This document shows, piece after piece, positions 9,566-19,033 of a DNA stretch of 64,000 nt; the stretch's first letter is position 1, and every line of letters starts with the position of its first letter. The notes under the pieces were generated by a model that saw nothing but the letters and a program-made list of their open reading frames with translations, did not search any database and was not told the origin of the DNA. A program made the translations under genes and the position numbers. The stretch is from an uncultured Pluralibacter sp. (GTDB taxonomy: Bacteria > Pseudomonadota > Gammaproteobacteria > Enterobacterales > Enterobacteriaceae). Location of the stretch: contig NZ_CAJYMB010000032.1 in assembly GCF_913775985.1 (NCBI RefSeq), positions 1 through 64,000 on the forward strand. The letters are read 5' to 3'.

Positions 9566-10290
9566 GTCATTATTCCCTTAGTTATTGCCACAGATATTTA
9601 TGCGTAAGATTTCTTGCGCGAAAACACATTAATTCAACACACTACAGAAAAAACAATAACGAGATCAAATTACTGATAAAAGAAAAATCCCAATATATCT
9701 TCCTGGTATAAAAAAAAGCACTCCATACGAGTTATTTGGTTTTATAAACTAAAATAAATAAAATAAACGAACAAAAAACCACAAAAGCAACGAAAAGTAA
9801 TTTAAAATTTTCATTGCATCGAAATTGATATAAATCAAAAAAAATATGAATTCAGGCAACAGGAGTGTAAATAATAATTACATACCACCGCCGATGAATA
9901 CATATAAAAATGAAATATATCTTTGTGGATTAATTATTAAAGTGAATAAGAGTTTTAGCACGAATAAATAAAAAAACAACTTTACTCTATTAATAACATT
10001 AGAGAATCAAATGTGTCATTTAAGGCAAACATCCACTTTCACCCTCTATAATTTAGCGAATCGCTTTACGACCATAAGCCAATTCAGTGCTAAAAATAAA
10101 AAACTGAACTTTCTCAAAATGAACATTATCGGCTTCTTTTACTCAAACCATATCAATTCAATAAAAATACTTTAGCGTAACTAATGATATAAAAGTAACC
10201 GTCGTGTTGTGATGCCATCCCACCAGACAGGGAGTTCAGAAGTACAAAAAACGTGCTGGCATCCCGTTCATTATGCGCCAGCAGACCATA
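9566..10290. promoter_or_regulatory. Long AT-rich gene-free region upstream of the T6SS operon
   Basis: About 720 bases with no credible gene, strikingly AT-rich beside neighbours near 60% GC, with many A and T tracts. It must contain the tssB promoter. DNA of this kind is a typical H-NS target, so silencing of the secretion operon is likely, but that is inference. Seven-base inverted arms GATGCCA/TGGCATC lie at 10211-10217 and 10257-10263. I saw no convincing sigma-54 site. Confidence 0.55.
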
Positions 10291-10326
10291 AAAAAACCCA
10301 CGTCGCCGCAGGCTTCGTGGGTTTTT
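10291..10326 (-). terminator. Intrinsic terminator after the ClpP-like gene
   Basis: On the minus strand AAAAACCCACG pairs with CGTGGGTTTTTT around a 13-base loop, and a T run follows. It lies 13 bases past the stop codon of the ClpP-like gene and insulates it from the T6SS promoter region. Confidence 0.85.
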
Positions 10327-10339
10327 CATCTTCGACTAA

Positions 10340-10948
10340 TTAGCCCAGATTCAGCTCGTCGAAGTGGGAAATGCGTTTGCCGACGATGCCGTAATCCAGC
10401 GCCTCGTCCGGGGACATCCATAAGTTACGGTCAGTATCTTTCTTGACGCGCTCCAGCGGCTGGCCGGTAGCATCGGCAATCAGGCGGTTAATGCGATCGT
10501 GCATGCGGATAATTTCGCGGGCTTCAATTTCGATGTCCGTCGCCTGGCCGCGCACGCCGCCTATCGGCTGGTGGATCATAAAGCGGGTGTTCGGCAGCGA
10601 GTAACGGTGCTCTTTCTTCGCCGCGAGGAAAATGGTGATACCCGCGCTGGCAACCCAGCCGGTACCGATAATGTGCACATCCGGACGGATAAACTTGATG
10701 AAGTCGTGGATAGTATCACCCGCTTCAACGTGGCCGCCCTGGCTGTTGAGGTAGATGCGGATCGGATCGTCGCTGATGCTCTGCAGCAGAATAAGCTGGG
10801 TCACCACTTTCTGCGCCAGCTCCTGATTGATTTCACCGGAGATAACAATCGAGCGGGACGACAGGAGCTTTTGCTGGATAAACGCCGGCTCGGCGCCTTC
10901 GGCGGCTTTCTTGTCGTCGCTATTTTCATTCATGATGGTGGGTAACAT
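10340..10948 (-). CDS. ClpP-like serine protease subunit (paralogue)
   Basis: A 202-residue protein of peptidase family S14. The catalytic Ser is in GWVASAG (the usual ClpP context is G-M-A-A-S), His in FMIHQP, and Asp in the KDTDRNLWM segment, so the triad looks intact. The N-terminus (MLPTIMNENSDDKKAAEG) differs from housekeeping ClpP, and no clpX or clpA lies beside it. This suggests a second, divergent ClpP found in some Enterobacteriaceae rather than the clpP of the tig-clpP-clpX-lon locus. GGAG eight bases before the first ATG supports this start. Partner ATPase and substrates are unknown. Confidence 0.85.
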   Translation of the reverse strand: MLPTIMNENSDDKKAAEGAEPAFIQQKLLSSRSIVISGEINQELAQKVVTQLILLQSISDDPIRIYLNSQGGHVEAGDTIHDFIKFIRPDVHIIGTGWVASAGITIFLAAKKEHRYSLPNTRFMIHQPIGGVRGQATDIEIEAREIIRMHDRINRLIADATGQPLERVKKDTDRNLWMSPDEALDYGIVGKRISHFDELNLG

Positions 10949-11150
10949 AGGTGTTGCTCCTTAACAGATACGGCCATAGTCAGATACATATAGCATATCA
11001 GGACAATCAGGCCCGCGTCTTTAAACGCGAACCGCCACCACACCTGAGAATGCGCGTCCGCCCGGGCGTCAGTTTTCCCGCCGCTAAAATGCCTGCGCCG
11101 CCAGAAGATGGCGGCGCAGAAGCATCAGCGTTATCTATTCAGAGGCTGTT

Positions 11151-11363
11151 TTATTTATACAGCTCGGCGCTCATCGACACGCGGTTACCCATCCGGGCGC
11201 TGGTGATTTTGTAGGAGCTTGCGTGCTGCGCTTTTGCCTTCTGGGCAATCACCGCCTCGGCAGAATCGAGCGTGGTGCCGGTAGCGGTAACGCTGTGTGC
11301 CGATGCGCCAAACGCGAGAGTTGAAAGAACGGCGGCGGTAATCAGAGTAGTCATGCTTTTCAT
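11151..11363 (-). CDS. Small periplasmic DUF1471 (YhcN/BhsA/McbA-like) protein
   Basis: 70 residues: a signal peptide with a predicted cut after SA in FGASAHSVTATG, then a short DUF1471 domain ending RMGNRVSMSAELYK. Members of this family are small periplasmic or surface proteins linked to stress and biofilm responses; the exact role here is unknown. The frame continues upstream, but the start at 11363 has AAGGA nine bases before it and begins a proper signal peptide. It is monocistronic, with 209 bases to pepE on the far side. Confidence 0.8.
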   Translation of the reverse strand: MKSMTTLITAAVLSTLAFGASAHSVTATGTTLDSAEAVIAQKAKAQHASSYKITSARMGNRVSMSAELYK

Positions 11364-11572
11364 AATCGTATCCTTGGGTAATGGAGTAAGTTGCCCGGTG
11401 CAACTTGATGGCAAGAAGGATACGACGGTTTACTTATGCCTTAAATAGCAATTATGGCAACATACTGTTGCTTAAAATAGAATAATAACGAGTTCCCCTA
11501 TAGCCCTACAGTCAAAGATACGTCTGCGGCCTCCCGGCCGCACCCGCCGGGCTCCCGCCTCTTTTAAAACCG

Positions 11573-12298
11573 TTAGCACACGCCCTGAATCATCGACAAA
11601 TCAAACGGCACATCCGGAGCAATCTTCTCGATATTGTCCGGCGCTTTAAACCACAGCCCCTCTTTCTCCCCCAGAATCCGACCCCGGACGCCTTCAATAT
11701 ACAGCGCAGACCCTTCATACAGGGCCAGCAGCTGTTCCTGTGGGTTAAAGGCCAGAAACTCGTTGAGGCGATCTTCGCGGCTCTCGCCGTTGTGGCCCGC
11801 CGTTTTACCCGAAATAAAGTGCGGGTTAATCTGAAACGGCGCGATATTAAGCGCGTTGAACGACGGCGGCTGTACAATCGGCATATCGTTGGTGGTGCGG
11901 ATCGTCGGCGTGGCGACATTGCTGCCCGCGCTCCAGCCGACATACGGCAGCTCGCCGGCGTTCACCCGTTCAGAAATCAGCTCCACAATGCCGGCCTGAT
12001 AGAGACGGGTCAGTAGCGCAAACGTATTGCCGCCGCCCACGGCGATAGCCTGCGCATTGCGCACTGCCGCAAGCGGATCGCTGAAGTGGTGAATAGACGT
12101 CAGGCCATAGCCCAGGCGGGAAAACGCGGGCTGAACGCGCTTCTCGAAAGCATCGAAGCTGGAAGATACCGCGGCAAACGGGATAAACAGCACCTCCACC
12201 GGCCCGGTGCCCAGCAGCGTGCGCAGCTGGGCGTCCGCGTGTTCCAGATAGCCCATGCTGCCCATCCGGGAACTGCTCATCAATAGTGCTCTTTTCAT
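11573..12298 (-). CDS. pepE: Dipeptidase E (alpha-aspartyl dipeptidase)
   Basis: About 241 residues of peptidase family S51. The nucleophile elbow is GWSAGSN, with the preceding AIAVGGGNTF segment as in E. coli PepE. The enzyme cleaves dipeptides with N-terminal aspartate in the cytosol. Two ATGs are adjacent (12301 and 12298); the second is preferred because AAGGAG is then five bases away. The gene is downstream of cynR in the same direction, but the 60-base gap and unrelated role suggest a separate unit. Confidence 0.92.
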   Translation of the reverse strand: MKRALLMSSSRMGSMGYLEHADAQLRTLLGTGPVEVLFIPFAAVSSSFDAFEKRVQPAFSRLGYGLTSIHHFSDPLAAVRNAQAIAVGGGNTFALLTRLYQAGIVELISERVNAGELPYVGWSAGSNVATPTIRTTNDMPIVQPPSFNALNIAPFQINPHFISGKTAGHNGESREDRLNEFLAFNPQEQLLALYEGSALYIEGVRGRILGEKEGLWFKAPDNIEKIAPDVPFDLSMIQGVC

Positions 12299-12358
12299 CA
12301 TGACTCCTTGATAATGTGCGAGATTCCGGCAACACGCCAGAATACCCGTGCGTTGATC

Positions 12359-13243
12359 TTATCCTATCGCCGCCGCCTGCTCGTGCGCCAGCGCGATAAA
12401 CGCCCGGGCGGCGGCCGTTTGCCACGCGCCTTTGCGCTGCAGCAGGGCCGCGGTGCGCTCCAGCAGCGGCGGTTCCAGCGCGATGGCAGTTATCTCGGAA
12501 TGCTGGACGGCAATGGCCGCCGGCAGCAGCGTGGCCAGCGACGTTCTGCGCACCATTTCCAGCACTGCGCTGATGGAATTCACTTCCATTATTACCGGCA
12601 GATGCAGGCTAACCTGCCGGCTGAAGCGATCGATCTGCTCCCGGGTGGCAAATTCGCCGCTGAGCAGCACAAATTTTTCGTCTTTAAGCTGGTGGAGATC
12701 TGCCGTTTCGCGCCCGGCCAGCGGATGGCCGTTAGCCACCACCAGCGCCAGAGTTTCGACCAGCAGCGGCCGGGCCGCGATCTCCGCTGAGTGAACGTCG
12801 GTAAAGGCAATGCCGACGTCCAGCTCGTCCCGCGCCAGCTGCATTTCAATTGCCTCCTGCGACATCTCCCGCAGCTGGAGCGTCACGCCGGGATAGCGCG
12901 CATGAAAGGCGGCCAGCAGCGGGCCGGTCAGATAGGCGGTAAAGGTCGGTGTTACCCCCACTTTCAGCTCGCCGCAGCTGAGATCCTCCACGTCATGAAT
13001 CGCCCGGCTGCCGGCTTTCAGGGCCTGCAGCGCCTGCCGGGCATAGCTCAGGTAGATCTCGCCGGCGTCGGTCAGGCGAACAGCGCGGCCGCTGCGATCA
13101 AATAGCGGCGCGCCGAGCGTCTCCTCCAGCTGCCTGATCTGCTGGGAAAGCGCGGGCTGAGAGACGTGCAGTGCTTCGGCGGCCCGGGTAAAACCCCGGT
13201 GCTCAGCGACAGCAAGGAAATAGTGGATATGGCGCAGCAGCAT
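12359..13243 (-). CDS. cynR: CynR, LysR-type activator of the cyanate operon
   Basis: 294 residues with an N-terminal winged HTH ([27 protein letters not shown], quoted by position about 17-41) and a LysR effector domain. The start [15 protein letters not shown] parallels E. coli CynR. It is divergent from cynTSX, the usual arrangement, and is expected to activate that operon in response to cyanate and repress itself. A GTG lies one codon upstream; the ATG at 13243 has the better spacing to AGG. Confidence 0.93.
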   Translation of the reverse strand: MLLRHIHYFLAVAEHRGFTRAAEALHVSQPALSQQIRQLEETLGAPLFDRSGRAVRLTDAGEIYLSYARQALQALKAGSRAIHDVEDLSCGELKVGVTPTFTAYLTGPLLAAFHARYPGVTLQLREMSQEAIEMQLARDELDVGIAFTDVHSAEIAARPLLVETLALVVANGHPLAGRETADLHQLKDEKFVLLSGEFATREQIDRFSRQVSLHLPVIMEVNSISAVLEMVRRTSLATLLPAAIAVQHSEITAIALEPPLLERTAALLQRKGAWQTAAARAFIALAHEQAAAIG

Positions 13244-13249
13244 CACTCA

Positions 13250-13302
13250 CCTATAAGTAATAACAATAGTGTTCATTATAAATGCGTCTTTTACCTTATA
13301 GG
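13250..13302. promoter_or_regulatory. Divergent cynR/cynT control region with inverted repeats
   Basis: Eight-base inverted arms CCTATAAG (13250-13257) and CTTATAGG (13295-13302) flank an AT-rich stretch that itself contains the near-palindrome ATAACAATAGTGTTCAT. This is the only space between the divergent genes, so it must hold both promoters and the CynR site. The assignment to CynR is inference from position. Confidence 0.55.
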
Positions 13303-13349
13303 AAGCGGCGAGTAGCCTTGGCTCCATCATTTAGTGCCGAGGAGGCAGC

Positions 13350-14009
13350 ATGAAAGAAATTATTGATGGTTTCCTGAAATTTCAGCGCAGCGTCTTTCCC
13401 GAGCGCGCCGAACTGTTCAGGCACCTCGCCAGCCAGCAAAACCCCAGAGCGCTGTTTATCTCCTGCTCCGACAGCCGCCTGGTGCCGGAGTTGGTTACCC
13501 AGCGCGAGCCGGGCGACCTGTTCGTTATCCGCAATGCGGGCAACATCGTGCCGAGCTACGGCCCGGAGCCCGGCGGCGTAACGGCGTCCGTTGAATATGC
13601 CGTCGCGGCGCTGCGGGTATCGGACATCGTGATTTGCGGCCACTCGGACTGCGGTGCCATGACCGCCATCGCCGGCTGCCACTGCCTGGATCACATGCCT
13701 GCCGTCGGCCACTGGCTGCGCTACGCCGACTCTGCACGCGTCGTCAACGAGGCCCGCGATCACTGCACGGAAGCGGAAAAAGTGCATTCCATGGTGCGTG
13801 AAAACGTTATTGCCCAGCTGGCAAATATCCAGACGCATCCGTCGGTGCGCCTGGCGCTGGAAGAAGGCCGCATTGCGCTCCACGGCTGGGTTTATGACAT
13901 TGAGAGCGGCGATATCGCCGCCTATGACGGTACCCGTCGCCAGTTTGTGTCCCTGGCTGACAATCCCGACACCCGGGCCGTGCCGCTGCAGCACGCCCTG
14001 ACAGACTAA
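13350..14009 (+). CDS. cynT: Beta-class carbonic anhydrase of the cyanate operon
   Basis: 219 residues. Zinc ligands are visible as CSDSR and HSDCGAM, with the family text [10 protein letters not shown]. Carbonic anhydrase converts CO2 released by cyanase back to bicarbonate, which cyanase needs as a co-substrate, so cyanate breakdown does not drain bicarbonate. GAGGAGGC-like sequence precedes the ATG. First gene of cynTSX. Confidence 0.96.
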   Translation: MKEIIDGFLKFQRSVFPERAELFRHLASQQNPRALFISCSDSRLVPELVTQREPGDLFVIRNAGNIVPSYGPEPGGVTASVEYAVAALRVSDIVICGHSDCGAMTAIAGCHCLDHMPAVGHWLRYADSARVVNEARDHCTEAEKVHSMVRENVIAQLANIQTHPSVRLALEEGRIALHGWVYDIESGDIAAYDGTRRQFVSLADNPDTRAVPLQHALTD

Positions 14010-14040
14010 TTTTCCCCCTTAATTTACCGGAGGTTTATCC

Positions 14041-14511
14041 ATGATCCATTCCCAAATCAACCGCGACATTCGCCTGGCCCTGGCCGACCAGATCCTGCTT
14101 ATCAAAGCTAAGAAAGACTTTACCTTTGAACAGCTTGCCGACGGCACCGGGCTGTCAGAAGCGTTTGTGACCGCCGCTCTGCTGGGACAGCACGCGCTGC
14201 CGGTGCAGGCTGCCCGCCTGATCGGCGACAAGCTGGGCCTGGATGAAGATGCGGTTCTGCTGCTGCAGACCATCCCGCTGCGCGGCAGCATTGATGACCG
14301 CGTGCCGACCGATCCCACCATGTATCGCTTCTACGAGATGCTGCAGGTCTACGGCACCACCCTGAAAGCGCTGGTTCACGAAAAATTTGGCGACGGCATT
14401 ATCAGCGCCATCAACTTCAAGCTGGACGTGAAAAAAGTGGCCGATCCGGAAGGCGGTGAGCGGGCGGTGATTACCCTCGACGGCAAATATCTGCCGACGA
14501 AACCGTTTTGA
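14041..14511 (+). CDS. cynS: Cyanase (cyanate hydratase)
   Basis: 156 residues, the standard length. It catalyses cyanate plus bicarbonate to ammonia plus two CO2. The N-terminal half is an HTH-like fold; the C-terminal half carries the conserved [18 protein letters not shown] segment with the catalytic Arg, Glu and Ser region near YRFYE and GDGIISAI. It sits 31 bases after cynT with a GGAGG ribosome site. Confidence 0.97.
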   Translation: MIHSQINRDIRLALADQILLIKAKKDFTFEQLADGTGLSEAFVTAALLGQHALPVQAARLIGDKLGLDEDAVLLLQTIPLRGSIDDRVPTDPTMYRFYEMLQVYGTTLKALVHEKFGDGIISAINFKLDVKKVADPEGGERAVITLDGKYLPTKPF

Positions 14512-14655
14512 TCAATAACGCCCCAGCCCGCGGGCGTATCGTTACGATTGAACCTTAATCGTCGATAAATCAAACAGTCTCACCCACGCCGTCCGGTTCC
14601 CCCGGGCGGCGCTGCGCTTTCCGACACTGCTGCGCTGACAGAACAAGGAGAAAAA

Positions 14656-15858
14656 ATGATTACGGATGCGCGCGTCCGCCACCAGCTGATAATGCTGCTG
14701 GTTCTGGTACTTATCGGCATTAATATGCGCCCCCTGCTCACCTCCGTTGGCCCGCTGCTGCCGCAGCTGCGCGCCGCCACAGGCATGCATTTCACCACCG
14801 CGTCGCTGCTGACCGCCCTGCCGGTTATCGCCATGGGCGCGCTGGCGCTGGCGGGAAGCTGGATCAACGCGCGCGTTAGCGAACGTCACAGCGTGGCACT
14901 CGGCCTGCTGCTGGTTGCTGCCGGGGCGCTGCTGCGCGAGATGGCACCGCAGAGCTGCCTGCTTATCAGCAGCGCCCTGCTGGGCGGAATTGGCATCGGC
15001 ATTATTCAGATGATTATGCCGGCGGTGATAAAGCGCCTGTTCCAGCGCCGGATGCCGCAGGTAATGGGTCTGTGGTCGGCGGCGCTAATGGGCGGCGGCG
15101 GACTGGGGGCGGCAATCACGCCCTGGCTGGCCGATCGCAGTGAGCTGTGGTACCGCTCGCTGGCCTGGTGGGCGCTTCCGGCCATTATTGCGCTGGCAGG
15201 CTGGCTGGCGCTGCGCGGTCGGGCACCGCAGGAAGAGCACCGCGCTCCGCCGGCATCTGTTCGCGTATCAGCCAGCCCGCGCGCGTGGCTGCTGGGCCTC
15301 TATTTTGGCGTGATTAACGGCGGCTATGCGAGCCTGATAGCCTGGCTGCCGCCTTATTACATTCAGCTCGGGGCCAGCGCCCAGCACAGCGGATCGCTGC
15401 TGGCGCTGATGACGGTGGGGCAAACCCTGGGGGCACTCGCGCTACCGCTGTTCGCCCGGCAGCAGGATCGCCGCGGGCTGCTCATATTGACGCTTGCGCT
15501 TCAGCTGATCGGCTTTTGTGGATTTATCTTCGCGCCGCTGTCGCTGTCGGCGCTGTGGGCAATGCTGTGCGGCGCGGGGCTCGGCGGCGCGTTTCCGCTG
15601 TGTCTGGTGCTGGCCCTCGATCACGCCGGGCATCCCGCCATCGGCGGGCGGCTGGTGGCGTTTATGCAGGGAATTGGCTTTATCATTGCCGGACTCTCGC
15701 CGTGGCTTTCCGGCTTGTTGCGCAGCGCGAGCGGCAACTTTCTGCTGGACTGGACGGTACACGCCGCGGCCGCGGCCGCGCTGATACTGCTGACGCTGCG
15801 CTTTAAACCAGCGGGGTATCCAAAGGCCTGGCGTGTAGAGAATGAGTTGAAGGGTTAA
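14656..15858 (+). CDS. cynX: CynX, major-facilitator cyanate transporter
   Basis: 400 residues with about 12 hydrophobic segments, starting [20 protein letters not shown] and containing the [14 protein letters not shown] motif shared by CynX/NimT-type transporters. ACAAGGAGAAAAAATG gives a good ribosome site. The 144-base gap after cynS is longer than in E. coli and contains a short GC palindrome (about 14526-14535). The gene converges with the DeoR gene and overlaps it by four bases. Confidence 0.88.
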   Translation: MITDARVRHQLIMLLVLVLIGINMRPLLTSVGPLLPQLRAATGMHFTTASLLTALPVIAMGALALAGSWINARVSERHSVALGLLLVAAGALLREMAPQSCLLISSALLGGIGIGIIQMIMPAVIKRLFQRRMPQVMGLWSAALMGGGGLGAAITPWLADRSELWYRSLAWWALPAIIALAGWLALRGRAPQEEHRAPPASVRVSASPRAWLLGLYFGVINGGYASLIAWLPPYYIQLGASAQHSGSLLALMTVGQTLGALALPLFARQQDRRGLLILTLALQLIGFCGFIFAPLSLSALWAMLCGAGLGGAFPLCLVLALDHAGHPAIGGRLVAFMQGIGFIIAGLSPWLSGLLRSASGNFLLDWTVHAAAAAALILLTLRFKPAGYPKAWRVENELKG

Positions 15859-16616
15859 TCGGCAACAGTAAAGCGGATGTCCAGGCTGGTCATTTTCTCA
15901 ATGACGTCCGGTGTAATGTGACTGTCGGTAATGATATCGGTCAGGGAGTGCAGTCGGGCAACGTTAAATAGAGCCCACTTGCCATATTTTGAACTGTCCG
16001 CCAGCAGCACGCGGCGCGTAGCATTGACAATAAGATCGCGCTTTAACGCCGCTTTTTCTTCCGTTGGTGAAGTAATTCCCCTGTCAAAATCCCAGCCGTT
16101 ACAGCTGGCAAAAGCGATGTCAGGCCAGATGTCATTGAGGAAGCGGCGTGCATGCTCGCCAACGCACGACTGGCTGCTGTCGTCTATGCGCCCGCCAATA
16201 ATGGTCACCTCGATCTGCTTATATTCCGCCAGAAAGAGAGCGATGTGTAAGTCGCTGGTGATAACGCGCAGCGGAAGGTGCGTTAAATGACGCGCCAGCT
16301 CGATCATCGTCGTGCCGGCATCAAGTACAACAGCATCGCCGGCTTTGACGAGACTGGCAGCCCGCGCGGCAATCGCCCGCTTTTCAGCAAGATGACGCTG
16401 GGATTTCTCTAATGTGGTGGGCTGAGCAGGGATAAACCGATTGAGCGTCACGCCGCCGTGCGTGCGGCTGATTACGCCTTCCTGATCAAGTTTGATCAGA
16501 TCCCGGCGGATCGTCGCCGGTGACGCATCCGTCACCGACACTAACTCATCAACCGTGACAAGATTATGGCTCTTCAGGTAATCCATAATTTGTTCAAGAC
16601 GGTTATATCCCTTCAT
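15855..16616 (-). CDS. DeoR/GlpR-family repressor of the sugar-acid cluster
   Basis: 253 residues. The N-terminal DeoR HTH contains [20 protein letters not shown] and [17 protein letters not shown]; the C-terminal DeoR sensor domain contains [17 protein letters not shown], which binds a phosphorylated effector in this family. It starts one base after pdxA2, so it is the last gene of the leftward dtnK-pdxA2 operon. Two copies of a 16-bp palindrome in the divergent promoter region are its likely operators. A phosphorylated intermediate such as D-threonate 4-phosphate or DHAP is a plausible inducer (inference). Confidence 0.9.
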   Translation of the reverse strand: MKGYNRLEQIMDYLKSHNLVTVDELVSVTDASPATIRRDLIKLDQEGVISRTHGGVTLNRFIPAQPTTLEKSQRHLAEKRAIAARAASLVKAGDAVVLDAGTTMIELARHLTHLPLRVITSDLHIALFLAEYKQIEVTIIGGRIDDSSQSCVGEHARRFLNDIWPDIAFASCNGWDFDRGITSPTEEKAALKRDLIVNATRRVLLADSSKYGKWALFNVARLHSLTDIITDSHITPDVIEKMTSLDIRFTVAD

Positions 16617-16617
16617 C

Positions 16618-17604
16618 TTAATTCCGCGTTATTTGCATGGCGAGTTTGATCGAAGTAGCCATGCTCTCAGACTTGGCTTTTCCTGTCCAGGCAATATCAA
16701 ATGCCGTACCGTGGTCGGCTGATGTGCGAATAAACGGCAGTCCGGCGGTAATATTTACGCCGTCGTAAAAGCCAAGTAGCTTAAGCGGGATGTGCCCCTG
16801 ATCGTGATACATCGCGACCACCATGTCATACATTCCTTCATGGCACTGCATGAATACCGTATCTGGCGGGCAGGGGCCGGTGACGTTGAAACCTTCCGTT
16901 TTCATGGCCTCTACTGCAGGCGCCACGATCTTGATCTCCTCATCGCCAAACAGGCCATTTTCACCTGCGTGAGGGTTTACGCCCGCCACTGCAATGTGCG
17001 GATTGTCATAGCCAACGCGTTTTAAAAAATCATCAGCAACCCGAATAACCGTTTTGATACGATCCTGATTGAGAGTATCGAGGAATTTGCGCAGAGCGAT
17101 GTGGGTCGTAACATGAATAACTTTGAGTTTATCCGTGTACAGCACCATCGCGTAATCCTGCGTATGCGTTAACTTCGCCAGCAGCTCCGTATGTCCCGGG
17201 TAGAAATGGCCGCCGGTATGCAGCGCTTCTTTATTCAGCGGCGCTGTCGCAATGGCCTTCACTTCGCCTGACATTGCCAGCTCGGTCGCCCGCTTAATAC
17301 AGCGGTAGGCCAGATCGCCCGCCTGCGCCTGTACGATGCCCGGCTTGAGCGCCTGGGGATCGGCCAGCGGCTCATCAATGACGTTGATTACATTGGGAGA
17401 AAAACGCGCGTCCGCAACGCTATTAATAACGCGCATCTGCGCGGCAGGAACGATCCCCAGCCCCATAATACGCTCAAAGGTTTTCGCGCAGCCGACCACC
17501 ACCACAGGCGCACCGGAGAGTTCACCCTCCGCCAGCGACTTAATAATAATCTCAGGACCAATACCTGCCGGGTCACCCATCGTTACAGCGATAATATTAG
17601 ACAC
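16618..17604 (-). CDS. pdxA2: PdxA2-type dehydrogenase, probably D-threonate 4-phosphate dehydrogenase
   Basis: 328 residues of the PdxA family: [11 protein letters not shown] at the N-terminus and the metal-site histidines in FYPGHTELL and [11 protein letters not shown]. Housekeeping PdxA makes vitamin B6; PdxA2 paralogues beside DUF1537 kinases oxidise and decarboxylate D-threonate 4-phosphate to DHAP and CO2 with NAD+. Linkage to the kinase (eight-base overlap) and to sugar-acid genes supports the catabolic role. The start is GTG, backed by GAGGAG nine bases upstream. Confidence 0.87.
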   Translation of the reverse strand: MSNIIAVTMGDPAGIGPEIIIKSLAEGELSGAPVVVVGCAKTFERIMGLGIVPAAQMRVINSVADARFSPNVINVIDEPLADPQALKPGIVQAQAGDLAYRCIKRATELAMSGEVKAIATAPLNKEALHTGGHFYPGHTELLAKLTHTQDYAMVLYTDKLKVIHVTTHIALRKFLDTLNQDRIKTVIRVADDFLKRVGYDNPHIAVAGVNPHAGENGLFGDEEIKIVAPAVEAMKTEGFNVTGPCPPDTVFMQCHEGMYDMVVAMYHDQGHIPLKLLGFYDGVNITAGLPFIRTSADHGTAFDIAWTGKAKSESMATSIKLAMQITRN

Positions 17605-18859
17605 TTACGTTCTCCTCGATAAAATGCAAAACCTTGAGCAGGGTTGTTTCATCACCAAAGCCCCCGGCCTTAGTCATGACTGGCATGTGCCAGTTACTTC
17701 CTAAAAAATGACCCCACGGCACGCACTGCGCCACGCAGCCTGTAATTCGAAATCCCGTTGCCCCCAGCGCGCGCGCGGCGGCCAGCGCAACATCACCGCC
17801 GGATAAATAGAGCGCATCGGGTACGCTGATGCTCGCGGCATCCCGGACGAGCGCGCCTAAAAAAGCGCAAATGTTTTCGCCAAGCTCGCTGCGGCTGAGC
17901 TGCCGCTGGCGGCACACGTCGTCGATACGATGGCGCGCAGCGCTGTCTGAGCAGGTATGCACAATGCAGTGCTGCCCGCTTTCCAGCGCATTCGCTATTT
18001 GTGTGAGGTAGCTTTCCGGCCTGTCGTTCAGCGCGTCATCAATATTGATAAGTATCAGGCGCGCATCGGACTGCTGCTTAAGCACCTCGATTTGCTGCTG
18101 CGCCATTTCACTCATCGAGCCCACCACCGCCAGCAGGCAGGGGCGAGAGTGTGATGTGACAACCCGGGCAAAGGCATCGCACAGACCTGCCGAGCCGACC
18201 AGTAGCGGAGAGGAGGGTAGGCGCCTGGCCGCCTCCATTACATAATCGAGATCAGCATCCGTTTCGCCGTCAATAATGACCAGTGTCGGCGCAGATATTT
18301 GTGCAAGACATTCGCTGAGTTTTCCTGCACGCAAAACATCAAGGCCGATATGCAGACAGGGGAGCTCGCTTTGTGATTGAAAAACGAAACCAACATCTGC
18401 ACTGTGCACCGGCGTTTTGGGATCGGTCGCGAATTCCGTTTCGGTCAACGGTCGGTGGTTAACCAAACACTGGCCGTCGCGGATCGTTCTCCCTGCAGCG
18501 GGAAATGCCGGTGCCACGAGCGCGATGTCGATCTCCAGCGCCCGCATCATCGCCAGGGTTTCTGCCCCCGGATTCCCCCGGAGAGTGGAATCTATTTTTT
18601 TTATCCGCCAGCGGTAAGGCTGCCGCTCTCCGACAGAAGCGGCCAGTGAAAGTGCGCGATCGTAAGCCTGCTCCACGGGCAGCGCCCGGCTATCACTATT
18701 GAGAATGCACACGTCGGCCCGGCCATCGCGCTGATAATCCGCATGCAGCACGACATCAACGATATTTCCGCACTTCGCCAGGGTAACTCCGGCATCATTC
18801 GCGCCAGTGAAGTCATCAGCGATGATAAGAATAGAGTTATCAGTATTCCGTCCCGCCAT
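17597..18859 (-). CDS. dtnK: Four-carbon acid sugar kinase (DUF1537), probably D-threonate kinase
   Basis: About 420 residues. The N-terminal DUF1537 part starts ILIIADDFTGANDAGV, the family signature, and the C-terminal nucleotide-binding part contains LYLSGGDVALAAARALG. The family phosphorylates D-threonate, D-erythronate or 3-oxo-tetronates at C4; pairing with PdxA2 points to D-threonate. Of two in-frame ATGs (18871 and 18859), the inner one has GGGAG at good spacing. First gene of the leftward operon. Confidence 0.87.
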   Translation of the reverse strand: MAGRNTDNSILIIADDFTGANDAGVTLAKCGNIVDVVLHADYQRDGRADVCILNSDSRALPVEQAYDRALSLAASVGERQPYRWRIKKIDSTLRGNPGAETLAMMRALEIDIALVAPAFPAAGRTIRDGQCLVNHRPLTETEFATDPKTPVHSADVGFVFQSQSELPCLHIGLDVLRAGKLSECLAQISAPTLVIIDGETDADLDYVMEAARRLPSSPLLVGSAGLCDAFARVVTSHSRPCLLAVVGSMSEMAQQQIEVLKQQSDARLILINIDDALNDRPESYLTQIANALESGQHCIVHTCSDSAARHRIDDVCRQRQLSRSELGENICAFLGALVRDAASISVPDALYLSGGDVALAAARALGATGFRITGCVAQCVPWGHFLGSNWHMPVMTKAGGFGDETTLLKVLHFIEENVSV

Positions 18860-18889
18860 CGTCACTCCCATTGTGTAATTATCCGCTTA

Positions 18890-18905
18890 TGATTATATTC
18901 AATCA
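18890..18905. promoter_or_regulatory. Palindromic operator copy 1 (predicted DeoR-family site)
   Basis: TGATTATATTCAATCA: arms TGATT/AATCA around a six-base centre; the flanks extend the palindrome to TATGATT/AATCATA (18888-18907). A near-identical copy lies at 18996-19011. It sits 31 bases upstream of the dtnK start codon. Confidence 0.7.
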
Positions 18906-18995
18906 TAATTGATTATATGTGAGCAACATCAATCTTTTCATTTTCGGTTTAAATTATAAATTTAGCCATCAAAGTGCGAGAGCCGCGAGAGCGAT

Positions 18996-19011
18996 TGATT
19001 AAATTCAATCA
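18996..19011. promoter_or_regulatory. Palindromic operator copy 2 (predicted DeoR-family site)
   Basis: TGATTAAATTCAATCA differs from copy 1 at a single central base. It lies 23 bases before the GTG of the alcohol dehydrogenase gene, so one site serves each side of the divergent promoter. Binding by the linked DeoR protein is inference from location and repetition. Confidence 0.7.
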
Positions 19012-19033
19012 CCTCCGGCAACAGGAGAATATC

